From an uncultured Anaerolineae bacterium (GTDB lineage Bacteria; Chloroflexota; Anaerolineae; Anaerolineales; Villigracilaceae), in contig CAIRYE010000113.1 in NCBI GenBank assembly GCA_903882765.1, forward strand, positions 1 through 8,647: DNA of 8,647 nucleotides, in the 5' to 3' direction. Under the pieces are notes generated by a model that saw only the letters and a program-made list of their open reading frames with translations, did not search any database and was not told where the DNA came from. Below, piece by piece: positions 1 through 5,842 of this stretch. A program made the position numbers and the translations under genes. The stretch's first letter is position 1. Each line of letters begins with the position of its first letter.

Positions 1-445
1 CTTTTTCAATGATTTGCTGAAGGATCGCATCGCCTTCAAGAAAACCAGTTTTACCTTTTATTTCATCCCGAAATTTCATTTCGCCATAGGTAGTAAATGA
101 AATAAACAAATTTTTACCTAAGACTTGTACTATTCTCCCCCAGCGCGCCGGCAAGGTTTTTACTTCAAGAATTTCCGTCCAGAGTATTTCTACACTCCGA
201 ACGCCGTTTCGATAGGTGATTCGCTCATCGGTTATTTCAATGGAAGTATTCCTATCCATCCAGTTTCCCAGCGAAATACTGGCTGCGGATATTGTAAGGA
301 TCCACGCCAAGAACCACGACCACCAAGGAACGACTTCCCGTAAGGACAAGAAATATACACCGGCTATGGCAAAAACTGATAACCCCCAGGCTTTGATTTC
401 TCCCTGTCGGGAGAGTAATTCAGGAAAATATTTTTTTGAATTCAT
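1..445 (-). CDS. Small membrane protein with PH-like C-terminal domain (partial, runs off left edge)
   Basis: This reading frame starts at an ATG (bases 445-443, minus strand) and is still open at base 1, so 148 residues are visible and the C-terminus is missing. Residues about 19-34 and 39-59 are two hydrophobic segments separated by a short charged and aromatic turn (LREVVPWW), which makes a membrane hairpin. After NWMDRNTSIEITDERI comes a beta-rich soluble stretch (about 66-148). It has the pattern of bacterial PH-like (bPH/DUF304- or YcxB-like) domains, including the characteristic 'I-T-D-E-R-I-T-Y-R-N-G' opening strands and a later W-x-E-I-L-E-V strand. It starts only 23 bases after the stop of the upstream epimerase-like gene, so the two are probably co-transcribed. 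A GGATGG at 457-452 may serve as ribosome binding site. Function is unknown. The domain assignment is by pattern only. Confidence 0.72.
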   Translation of the reverse strand, partial: MNSKKYFPELLSRQGEIKAWGLSVFAIAGVYFLSLREVVPWWSWFLAWILTISAASISLGNWMDRNTSIEITDERITYRNGVRSVEILWTEILEVKTLPARWGRIVQVLGKNLFISFTTYGEMKFRDEIKGKTGFLEGDAILQQIIEK

Positions 446-468
446 CGCGGACCATCCAATATTATTTA

Positions 469-1374
469 TCAATTGTAGATTTCAGTAAGGGCGGGTTCTA
501 ATGCGGGGTATTCAAACAAATACCCGCTTTCAAGCAATCGTTTGGGTTGAACGTATTGCCCGGTCAAGAGCAGATCGCTCATCTCGCCAAGAAGGACCTT
601 TAATAGAAAAGCTGGTACTGGGAACCAAAATGGTCTCCCTAACACTTTGGCGATCGCAGCAATAAACTCGGAGTTGGAAACTTGCTGTGGCGCTGCTAGG
701 TTATAAACACCGCTGCAGCTGGCATTTTCAAGGAGAAAAACGATCGCTCCAACTTCATCCTTGATGTGGATCCAAGGCACACCTTGGTTGCCAATTCCCA
801 ACCGTCCGCCGGTAAAAAGCTTAACCGGCAATGCCATTAGCGGCAAAACGCCCTGATGTTTATCCAGGACCAGCGATGTTCGGATAACGCAGCGACGAAC
901 ACCGGCCATCGAATCCAGGGCAGCTGTAGAAGCTTCCCATTTCACCGCTACATCTGAGAGAAAATCTTTCCCACTGGTGGCGGATTCATCTAGTCCTTTT
1001 ACTGAACTATTACCATAATATCCAACCCCGCTAGATTGGATGATCACGCTTGGCTTCTTTTTGGATGCGTTGTAATATTCAACAATGGCTTTTCCAGCAG
1101 AAACCCTACTTGAAACGACTTTGCTTTTATGAGTTTCAGACCACGGCCACTTACCGATCGTTTCGCCGATCAAATTTACAACCGCATCACATTCATCAAA
1201 TTTATTGTAATGAGGGGTAAAGTCTACCCCATCCCAATATAAATAGGCCACTTTTGGTTTGTTGGAAATACCTACTTTGCGGGTCAGTATCAGGCAATCA
1301 TGCCCCTTACTCACCAATCGTTCTACCAAATTGCGGCCAATGAAACCGGTTCCGCCTAAAATTAGCACTTTCAT
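469..1374 (-). CDS. yfcH: TIGR01777-family NAD(P)-binding epimerase-like protein (YfcH type)
   Basis: The 301-residue protein has the usual length of the TIGR01777/YfcH branch of extended short-chain dehydrogenases. The N-terminus carries the Rossmann dinucleotide-binding motif G7-x-x-G10-x-x-G13 (GGTGFIG). Family landmarks follow in order: YWDG (46-49), DAVVNLIGETI (63-73), the KSKVVSSRV stretch (83-91), SSGVGYYG (114-121), PWIHIKDEVGAI (200-211) and GVYNLAAP (222-229). The C-terminal part, about 235-301, matches the DUF1731 tail (FWFPVPAFLLKVLLGEMSDLLLTGQ, then a PKRLLESGY segment). The biochemical role of this family is not established; in other bacteria it is a single-gene housekeeping member. 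An AGAGGT at 1389-1384 lies 9 bases before the ATG and supports the start. It is the first gene of a minus-strand pair with the membrane protein at the window's left edge. Confidence 0.9.
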   Translation of the reverse strand: MKVLILGGTGFIGRNLVERLVSKGHDCLILTRKVGISNKPKVAYLYWDGVDFTPHYNKFDECDAVVNLIGETIGKWPWSETHKSKVVSSRVSAGKAIVEYYNASKKKPSVIIQSSGVGYYGNSSVKGLDESATSGKDFLSDVAVKWEASTAALDSMAGVRRCVIRTSLVLDKHQGVLPLMALPVKLFTGGRLGIGNQGVPWIHIKDEVGAIVFLLENASCSGVYNLAAPQQVSNSEFIAAIAKVLGRPFWFPVPAFLLKVLLGEMSDLLLTGQYVQPKRLLESGYLFEYPALEPALTEIYN

Positions 1375-1398
1375 ATTTTTTTTACCTCTTTTGCACCA

Positions 1399-1404
1399 AT
1401 TATA
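1399..1404 (-). promoter_or_regulatory. -10 box for the epimerase-like gene
   Basis: Read on the minus strand, 1404-1399 is a perfect TATAAT. Transcription would begin near 1392 and give a leader of about 18 bases that contains the AGAGGT ribosome binding site. No good -35 hexamer is seen at 16-18 bases upstream, so the promoter is weak or activator-assisted if real. Confidence 0.45.
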
Positions 1405-1425
1405 AAGGATGGAAGCTTTTTCCGC

Positions 1426-1434
1426 TGTTATAAT
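1426..1434 (+). promoter_or_regulatory. Extended -10 promoter for the EamA transporter
   Basis: TGTTATAAT at 1426-1434 is an exact extended -10 element (TG-n-TATAAT). The expected start of transcription is near 1441, about 25 bases before the ATG at 1466. It lies inside the frame that would be coding if translation began at the ATG at 1409, and so argues for the later start. No clear -35 box is present, as is common for extended -10 promoters. Confidence 0.5.
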
Positions 1435-1465
1435 GATTTCTTACCTACTGGAAAAATCCTCATCT

Positions 1466-2338
1466 ATGCGCATAAAAGCCGATCTTACCCTCCTCACAGT
1501 CTCCGTTATTTGGGGATTTGCTTTTCTCTCTCAGAGCATTGCCGCTCAATTTAAATCGGCTTACTTATTTAATGGCCTTGGATTTCTTCTAGCGGCAACC
1601 TTATTGTTTCCATTCATCAAAAATAAACGGGGAATACCTCGCGCGCAATGGTTTTGGATGGCAGTTGCCGGTTTCATTTTATTTATAGCTAGCGCTTTTC
1701 AACAGGTGGGAATTTTCTACACAGCTATCGCCAATGCTGGTTTTCTCACCAGCTTATATACCGTCATTACCCCCTTCATTTTGTTTTTCCTGTTTAGAGA
1801 AAAACCCAAATGGATCGATATTCTCGCCGTGTTGCTGGCGGGGTTTGGGGCTTTCTTTTTATCTACCGCTGGCAATTTCCACATCCAACCTGGCGATCTT
1901 CTCGAGATCACCGGGGCAATTTTTTGGGCGCTCCATATTGTAGTGCTCGGCAAATTCGCCTTAAAATTCGACGCGATCTCGTTTTCAGCCGGCCAATTCT
2001 TTTTTAGCGCGATCTTTAACCTCGTCGTCGCGTTTTTTGTAGATGATTTTCGCGTACTCTTTGCACCAATATTCATCGGCGCTGTTCTATTTCGCTCCGT
2101 TTTTAGCATTACCATCGGTTATACCTTGCAGGTTTGGGGGCAAAGACATACTCCACCTACTGACGCGGCTTTGATCCTCTCCTTAGAATCCGTTTTTGCC
2201 GCTTTTGCCGGCTGGATCTTCCTAAAAGAATTCCTACTACCGGTCCAGTTGATTGGTTGCGCCCTGATCTTTGTCGCGGTATTACTCACACAAATCCATC
2301 CATTACTAAACACAAAAAACATAGTACAAACGTCATAA
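1466..2338 (+). CDS. EamA/DMT-superfamily transporter
   Basis: The protein is a ten-helix membrane carrier of the drug/metabolite transporter superfamily, about 290 residues long and built from two EamA repeats of five helices each. The N-terminus KADLTLLTVSVIWGFAFLSQSIA is the classic first helix with its WG-F motif. The second repeat opens with GDLLEITGAIFWALHIVVLGKFA. The family signature 'PPTDAALILSLESVFAAFAGWIFLKE' lies near the end, just before the last helix. The frame is open back to an ATG at 1409, but I chose the ATG at 1466 because MRIKADLTLL is the usual family start and because an extended -10 promoter sits between the two ATGs. The substrate cannot be told from sequence; family members export amino acids, nucleosides or other small metabolites. 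No terminator is seen after it, so read-through into the downstream operon is possible. Confidence 0.9.
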   Translation: MRIKADLTLLTVSVIWGFAFLSQSIAAQFKSAYLFNGLGFLLAATLLFPFIKNKRGIPRAQWFWMAVAGFILFIASAFQQVGIFYTAIANAGFLTSLYTVITPFILFFLFREKPKWIDILAVLLAGFGAFFLSTAGNFHIQPGDLLEITGAIFWALHIVVLGKFALKFDAISFSAGQFFFSAIFNLVVAFFVDDFRVLFAPIFIGAVLFRSVFSITIGYTLQVWGQRHTPPTDAALILSLESVFAAFAGWIFLKEFLLPVQLIGCALIFVAVLLTQIHPLLNTKNIVQTS

Positions 2339-2347
2339 TCAATTGAC

Positions 2348-2376
2348 TTGTCTATTCCTGTCTGATAAACTATAAT
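2348..2376 (+). promoter_or_regulatory. Sigma70-like promoter of the deaminase-carbamate kinase operon
   Basis: TTGTCT (2348-2353) and TATAAT (2371-2376) are separated by exactly 17 bases, which is the optimal sigma70 spacing. Transcription would start near 2383, inside the palindrome that overlaps the -10 box. An alternative -35, TTGACT at 2343-2348, has a better sequence but a poor 22-base spacing. The leader would be about 30 bases. Confidence 0.65.
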
Positions 2377-2392
2377 TTGTCAGACAAATTAT
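2372..2392. promoter_or_regulatory. Perfect 21-base palindrome, probable operator of the GntR regulator
   Basis: The 10-base arm ATAATTTGTC (2372-2381) is followed by a central A at 2382 and by its exact reverse complement (2383-2392). It covers five of the six bases of the -10 box and the expected transcription start, so a bound protein would block RNA polymerase. The core TTGTC-A-GACAA resembles the GTCTAGAC-type sites of HutC-subfamily GntR regulators, and one such regulator is the second gene of this operon. A partly overlapping inverted pair, TGTCTGA (2359-2365) and TCAGACA (2380-2386), may be a second, looser site. The operator role is inferred from position and symmetry. Confidence 0.65.
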
Positions 2393-2414
2393 TTTCAGGA
2401 TAGGTCTATTCTCT

Positions 2415-3797
2415 ATGACAACCATGCTGATCAAAAACGCTTATGTAGTAACGATGGACGACCATCAAACTGAGATCCCGAATGGCGGGCTTTTCATTCG
2501 CGATGGCTTCATTGAAAAGGTTGGACCCAATTCAGAATTACCCCTAACAGCCGACGAGGTGGTTGATCTTACTGATCATGTCATCTTTCCAGGTTTGGTG
2601 AACACGCATCATCATTTTTACCAAACCCTCACGAGGGTTGTTCCGGCAGCGCAAAACGCCAATCTATTTAACTGGCTAAAAACGCTATACCCGATCTGGG
2701 CGAAACTAACCCCCGATGATATTTATATTTCTACCCAAACTGCCTTGGCTGAATTAGCTATGAGCGGCTGCACAACCGCGTCCGATCATCTTTACCTTTT
2801 CCCCAATGGCTCCAAATTGGATGATGAGATCCTCGCCGGACGTGAGATCGGCGTGCGGCTACACGCTTCCCGCGGGTCTATGTCGCTTGGCGAATCGAAA
2901 GGCGGTCTACCGCCAGATTCGGTTACCGATAACGAGGATGATATTCTCAAAGACTCTGAGCGATTGATCCAGAAATATCATGATCCCAATCCAGGCGCTA
3001 TGACCAAGATCGTTCTCGCCCCTTGCTCCCCCTTCAGCGTTACCACTTCTCTAATGAAGGACTCAGCAGCGATGGCAAGAAAATACCATGTTCATCTTCA
3101 CACCCACTTAGCCGAAACCGAAGACGAGGAACAGTTCTGCCTCGACCGTTTTGGTTATAGGCCGGCTGGATATATGGAATCAGTAGATTGGGTTGGATCA
3201 GATGTTTGGTTTGCTCACTCCATTTATATCAACCAAAAAGAGATCGACCTTTTCGCCCGCCATAAATGCGGTGTGGCACATTGCCCCACCTCAAATATGC
3301 GTCTCGCCTCAGGTATTGCTCCCATCAAGGAATACCTGAAAGCTGGCGTAAATGTTGGCTTGGGTGTGGATGGATCTGCCTCGAATGATGGTTCGCATTT
3401 ATTAGGTGAAGTGCGGCAAGCATTGTACCTCTCCCGCCTCAAAGAAGGCATCACTGGCTATTCCCTCTCCAACGACCCCGAGCGCAAGCTTATGACTGCC
3501 CGCGAGGCATTATGGCTTGGTACCCGTGGTGGCGCCGCGGTATTAGGCAGAACAGATATTGGTTCACTTGAAAAAGGGAAATGCGCTGACCTATTCGCGG
3601 TAAACCTAAACACCATCGATCTAGCCGGCGGCGCTGTGCACGATCCTGTTTCGGCGGTTGTTTTCTGCCAGCCAAAAAATGTGGATCACACCATTGTTGG
3701 CGGTAAGTTTATTATCAAGAACAAACAACTTGAAACCCTAGATTTGGGGAAATTAACCCAAAAACATAATATAGCAGCCCGAAGATTATTAGCGTAG
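2415..3797 (+). CDS. 8-oxoguanine deaminase-like amidohydrolase
   Basis: This 460-residue cytosolic zinc hydrolase of the amidohydrolase superfamily (ATZ/TRZ branch) most resembles 8-oxoguanine deaminase, which converts 8-oxoguanine to urate and ammonia. Relatives in the same branch are often labelled hydroxyatrazine hydrolase. Metal-site motifs are complete: NTHHHFYQTLTR with the HxH pair H65/H67, LHTHLAE with H231 and E234, FAHSIY with H268, and GLGVDGSASNDG with D319. Family-typical blocks also occur: VVPAAQNANLFNWLKTLYPIW (75-95), SGCTTASDHLYLFPNG (117-132), RGSMSLGESKGGLPPDSV (153-170) and HCPTSNMRLASG (289-300). The N- and C-termini form the usual small beta-sandwich (LIKNAYVVTMDD and the ADLFAVNL region). 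The ATG at 2415 fits the family start; M4 at 2424 is an alternative. As first gene of the operon, directly behind the operator, it probably sets the substrate entry. The exact substrate (8-oxoguanine, guanine or another aminopurine) is not proven by sequence. Confidence 0.87.
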   Translation: MTTMLIKNAYVVTMDDHQTEIPNGGLFIRDGFIEKVGPNSELPLTADEVVDLTDHVIFPGLVNTHHHFYQTLTRVVPAAQNANLFNWLKTLYPIWAKLTPDDIYISTQTALAELAMSGCTTASDHLYLFPNGSKLDDEILAGREIGVRLHASRGSMSLGESKGGLPPDSVTDNEDDILKDSERLIQKYHDPNPGAMTKIVLAPCSPFSVTTSLMKDSAAMARKYHVHLHTHLAETEDEEQFCLDRFGYRPAGYMESVDWVGSDVWFAHSIYINQKEIDLFARHKCGVAHCPTSNMRLASGIAPIKEYLKAGVNVGLGVDGSASNDGSHLLGEVRQALYLSRLKEGITGYSLSNDPERKLMTAREALWLGTRGGAAVLGRTDIGSLEKGKCADLFAVNLNTIDLAGGAVHDPVSAVVFCQPKNVDHTIVGGKFIIKNKQLETLDLGKLTQKHNIAARRLLA

Positions 3798-3843
3798 GCT
3801 TAGATTCCACTTTCAAGAATGCCAACCTAAAGGAAATCGTTTC

Positions 3844-4566
3844 ATGGCTAACTTTCCGTTTCAAAGATTACAAAATGACCTTGGTGAATTCATCAAAAAG
3901 TTCCCATCAGGTGCTCGGTTACCTTCCGAACCAGAGTTAGCCAAGATTCTTGGTGTTAGCCGCGCCACCCTTCGTGAAGCCATGAGAATGTTTGAATCTC
4001 AAGGCATCATTCGTAGGCGGCAAGGTTCTGGAACGTTTGTGGTAGGTGCCCCAACGATCATCGATGACGGCCTCGAGATCCTAGAATCTATGCTCACGCT
4101 TGCCCGCCGAACCGGCCAAAATGTTGGCCCAGGCCCGGTTGATATCGAGCAAATTTCGTGCGATGAAGCTTCAGCCAAAGAACTTGAATGTGACGTGGAG
4201 CATGGTTTGGTAAGAATTTCCCGCACCATGAGCGCTGATGGTCGGCCTGTCGCCTTCCTCGTTGACGTACTACCTAGTGAAGTACTCAATGTGGATGAGA
4301 TCGGAAAGAAATTTGATGGATCAGTGCTTGACTTTTTGATCAAACGAGGTGATCCCCTCACCATTTCCTATACCAATATCACCGCCGTAAACGCCGACGC
4401 CAGCGTCGCCAAAAAACTCGAGATCCAGCGCGGTGATGTTCTTTTGCAATTTTCCGCCCGTTTGTTTACCGCAAGCGGTAAAGTAGTGGATTACTCGACA
4501 AGTTATTTCTTGCCCGGTTATTTCAATTTTCACATCGTTCGACGTGTTGAACGTAATTCTATTTAG
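3844..4566 (+). CDS. GntR-family (HutC/UTRA) transcriptional regulator
   Basis: This 240-residue repressor-type regulator has an N-terminal GntR winged helix (about 1-68) with the hallmark run LPSEPELAKILGVSRATLREAMRMFESQGIIRRRQGSGTFV. Its C-terminal UTRA effector-binding domain (about 85-236) is of the HutC subfamily. UTRA traits include the conserved R124-I-S-R127 strand, the SADGRPVAFLVDVLP segment (130-144) and the final VVDYSTSYFLPGYFNFHIVRR (214-234). HutC-type regulators usually repress their own operon and are released by a pathway substrate or intermediate. Here the gene sits between the deaminase and the M20 hydrolase, 46 bases after the former, with AGGA at 3831-3834 as ribosome binding site. 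The best candidate target in the window is the palindrome at 2372-2392, which would make the regulator autoregulatory. The ligand is unknown; a purine or ureido compound is a reasonable guess from the neighbours. Confidence 0.92.
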   Translation: MANFPFQRLQNDLGEFIKKFPSGARLPSEPELAKILGVSRATLREAMRMFESQGIIRRRQGSGTFVVGAPTIIDDGLEILESMLTLARRTGQNVGPGPVDIEQISCDEASAKELECDVEHGLVRISRTMSADGRPVAFLVDVLPSEVLNVDEIGKKFDGSVLDFLIKRGDPLTISYTNITAVNADASVAKKLEIQRGDVLLQFSARLFTASGKVVDYSTSYFLPGYFNFHIVRRVERNSI

Positions 4567-4581
4567 TCAATCTATTTTTTT

Positions 4582-4586
4582 GGAGG
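4582..4586 (+). promoter_or_regulatory. Strong ribosome binding site of the M20 hydrolase
   Basis: GGAGG lies 4 bases before the ATG at 4591, in a 24-base gap after the regulator's stop codon. It is the strongest Shine-Dalgarno sequence in the operon, whereas the regulator upstream has only AGGA. This would raise enzyme output over regulator output from the same message. Confidence 0.7.
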
Positions 4587-4590
4587 AACA

Positions 4591-5784
4591 ATGAGTGTAA
4601 AAGAAATTCAAGCAAAAGTAGCAGAACACAAGCAGGATATCATCAAGTTTATGCGCGACATCTGCGCCATTCCTTCCATGGAATCTCAACTTGGTCCTGT
4701 CGGCGAACGCATTGCCGAAGAAATGCGCAAATTAGGTTTTGATGAAGTTCGTTTTGATAAAATGGGCAACATTTTAGGCCGAATTGGTTCCGGACCACGA
4801 GTTATCGTGTACGATAGCCATATCGACACCGTAGGTGTGGGTGATCCTACTGAGTGGGAATGGGATCCATTCGTTGGCAAAGTGGAAGATGATATCCTTT
4901 ATGCCCGCGGCGCTTGCGACGAAAAAGGCTCCACCCCTGGTATGGTCTATGGCTTGGCCTTTGCCCGCGATTTGGGTATGTTGGATGGCTGGACCGCCTA
5001 TTACTTTGGCAATATGGAAGAATGGTGCGATGGCATAGCCCCCAATACCTTCGTTGAAGTAGATCCAAAAGTTCGACCTGATTTTGTTGTGATCGGCGAA
5101 CCCACCAAAATGAACATTTACCGTGGTCACAAAGGCCGCCTTGAGATGAAAGTGACCGCAAAAGGCCGCTCCGCTCATGCCGCTTCCAACCACCTCGGCG
5201 ATAACGCCATTTACAAATTACTCCCTGTCATCGCTGGCATCCGTGACCTCGAACCTAAATTGGGCGATCACCCCTTCCTCGGCCATGGCAAGATCACCGT
5301 TAGCGATATGACTGTCCAGACCCCCTCCATCAACGCCGTTCCCGATGAAGCAATCATTTTTATCGATCGTCGTATGACCTTCGGCGAAAGCAAAGAAGCC
5401 GTGAAGAAGCAAGTTGAAGACCTGATCCCCGCAGAATTCAAGGATTCCGTCAAGGTTGAAGAGTTGTTCTATGATGAACCCTCTTACACCGGTTTTGTCT
5501 TCCCTGTCGATAAATACTTCCCAGCTTGGGCTTACGAAGAAAGCCACCCCTTGGTGCAAGCCGGCCAATCCGCTCGTGTTGCCATTGGTTTGGAAGACAA
5601 ACCCAGTGGAAAATGGGCTTTCTCAACCAACGGTATTTACTGGGCTGGTAAAGCCGGAATCCCATCCATCGGCTTTGGCCCTGGCGATGAAGAGACCGCT
5701 CATACCGTTCGCGATTCTGTTTCACTAACTGATATGGTAAAGGCAACGGAGTTCTACGCTGTTCTGCCTTCTTTGATCAAGTAA
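4591..5784 (+). CDS. ygeY: YgeY-type M20 family metallohydrolase
   Basis: The protein is a 397-residue cytosolic di-zinc amidohydrolase/peptidase of the M20 family, matching the YgeY ('selenium metabolism-linked hydrolase') branch in length and motifs. Metal ligands and catalytic residues are all present: YDSHIDT with H77 and D79, the bridging D110 in ARGACDEKG, the catalytic E143-E144 pair in GNMEEWCDG, E170 in VIGEPT, and H371 in DEETAHTVRD. The dimerisation (lid) domain, about 180-295, begins with YRGHKGRLEMKVTAKGRSAHA and contains TVQTPSINAVPDEAIIFIDRRM. YgeY homologues are encoded beside ygeW, ygeX, hyuA and yqeA in E. coli and in anaerobic purine-degradation clusters. M20 relatives cleave amide bonds in N-carbamoyl, N-acyl or dipeptide substrates. 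The true substrate of YgeY in this setting is not settled, and nothing here decides it. The enzyme is intact. Confidence 0.9.
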   Translation: MSVKEIQAKVAEHKQDIIKFMRDICAIPSMESQLGPVGERIAEEMRKLGFDEVRFDKMGNILGRIGSGPRVIVYDSHIDTVGVGDPTEWEWDPFVGKVEDDILYARGACDEKGSTPGMVYGLAFARDLGMLDGWTAYYFGNMEEWCDGIAPNTFVEVDPKVRPDFVVIGEPTKMNIYRGHKGRLEMKVTAKGRSAHAASNHLGDNAIYKLLPVIAGIRDLEPKLGDHPFLGHGKITVSDMTVQTPSINAVPDEAIIFIDRRMTFGESKEAVKKQVEDLIPAEFKDSVKVEELFYDEPSYTGFVFPVDKYFPAWAYEESHPLVQAGQSARVAIGLEDKPSGKWAFSTNGIYWAGKAGIPSIGFGPGDEETAHTVRDSVSLTDMVKATEFYAVLPSLIK

Positions 5785-5828
5785 TCATCAATACCTGGCA
5801 AATAAAATTACCAGAACAAAAATTTTTC

Positions 5829-5833
5829 AGGAG
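5829..5833 (+). promoter_or_regulatory. Ribosome binding site of the carbamoyltransferase gene
   Basis: AGGAG stands 9 bases before the ATG at 5843 and fixes this start. The 58-base gap before the gene contains no promoter-like boxes or strong hairpin that I can support, so the gene is probably read from the upstream operon promoter. Confidence 0.65.
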
Positions 5834-5842
5834 AATTAATAA

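Noticed and set aside
125..488. Plus-strand short open frames at the left end
   Set aside because: They are antisense to the minus-strand membrane protein, which has convincing transmembrane segments, a ribosome binding site and operon spacing. The plus-strand frames show no domain pattern.
1409..1465. N-terminal extension of the transporter from the ATG at 1409
   Set aside because: The extra 19 residues do not resemble the family N-terminus, and the stretch contains an extended -10 promoter element.
2372..2395. Reading the palindrome plus the following Ts as a terminator for the EamA transporter gene
   Set aside because: The arms are AT-rich and meet at a single central base, so a usable hairpin would have a weak stem. 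It also overlaps a well-spaced promoter. An operator explains it better.
5792..5816. CTGG...CCAG inverted repeat between the M20 hydrolase and carbamoyltransferase genes
   Set aside because: Only four bases pair across a 12-base loop and the sequence is unlike the operon's operator; this is expected by chance.
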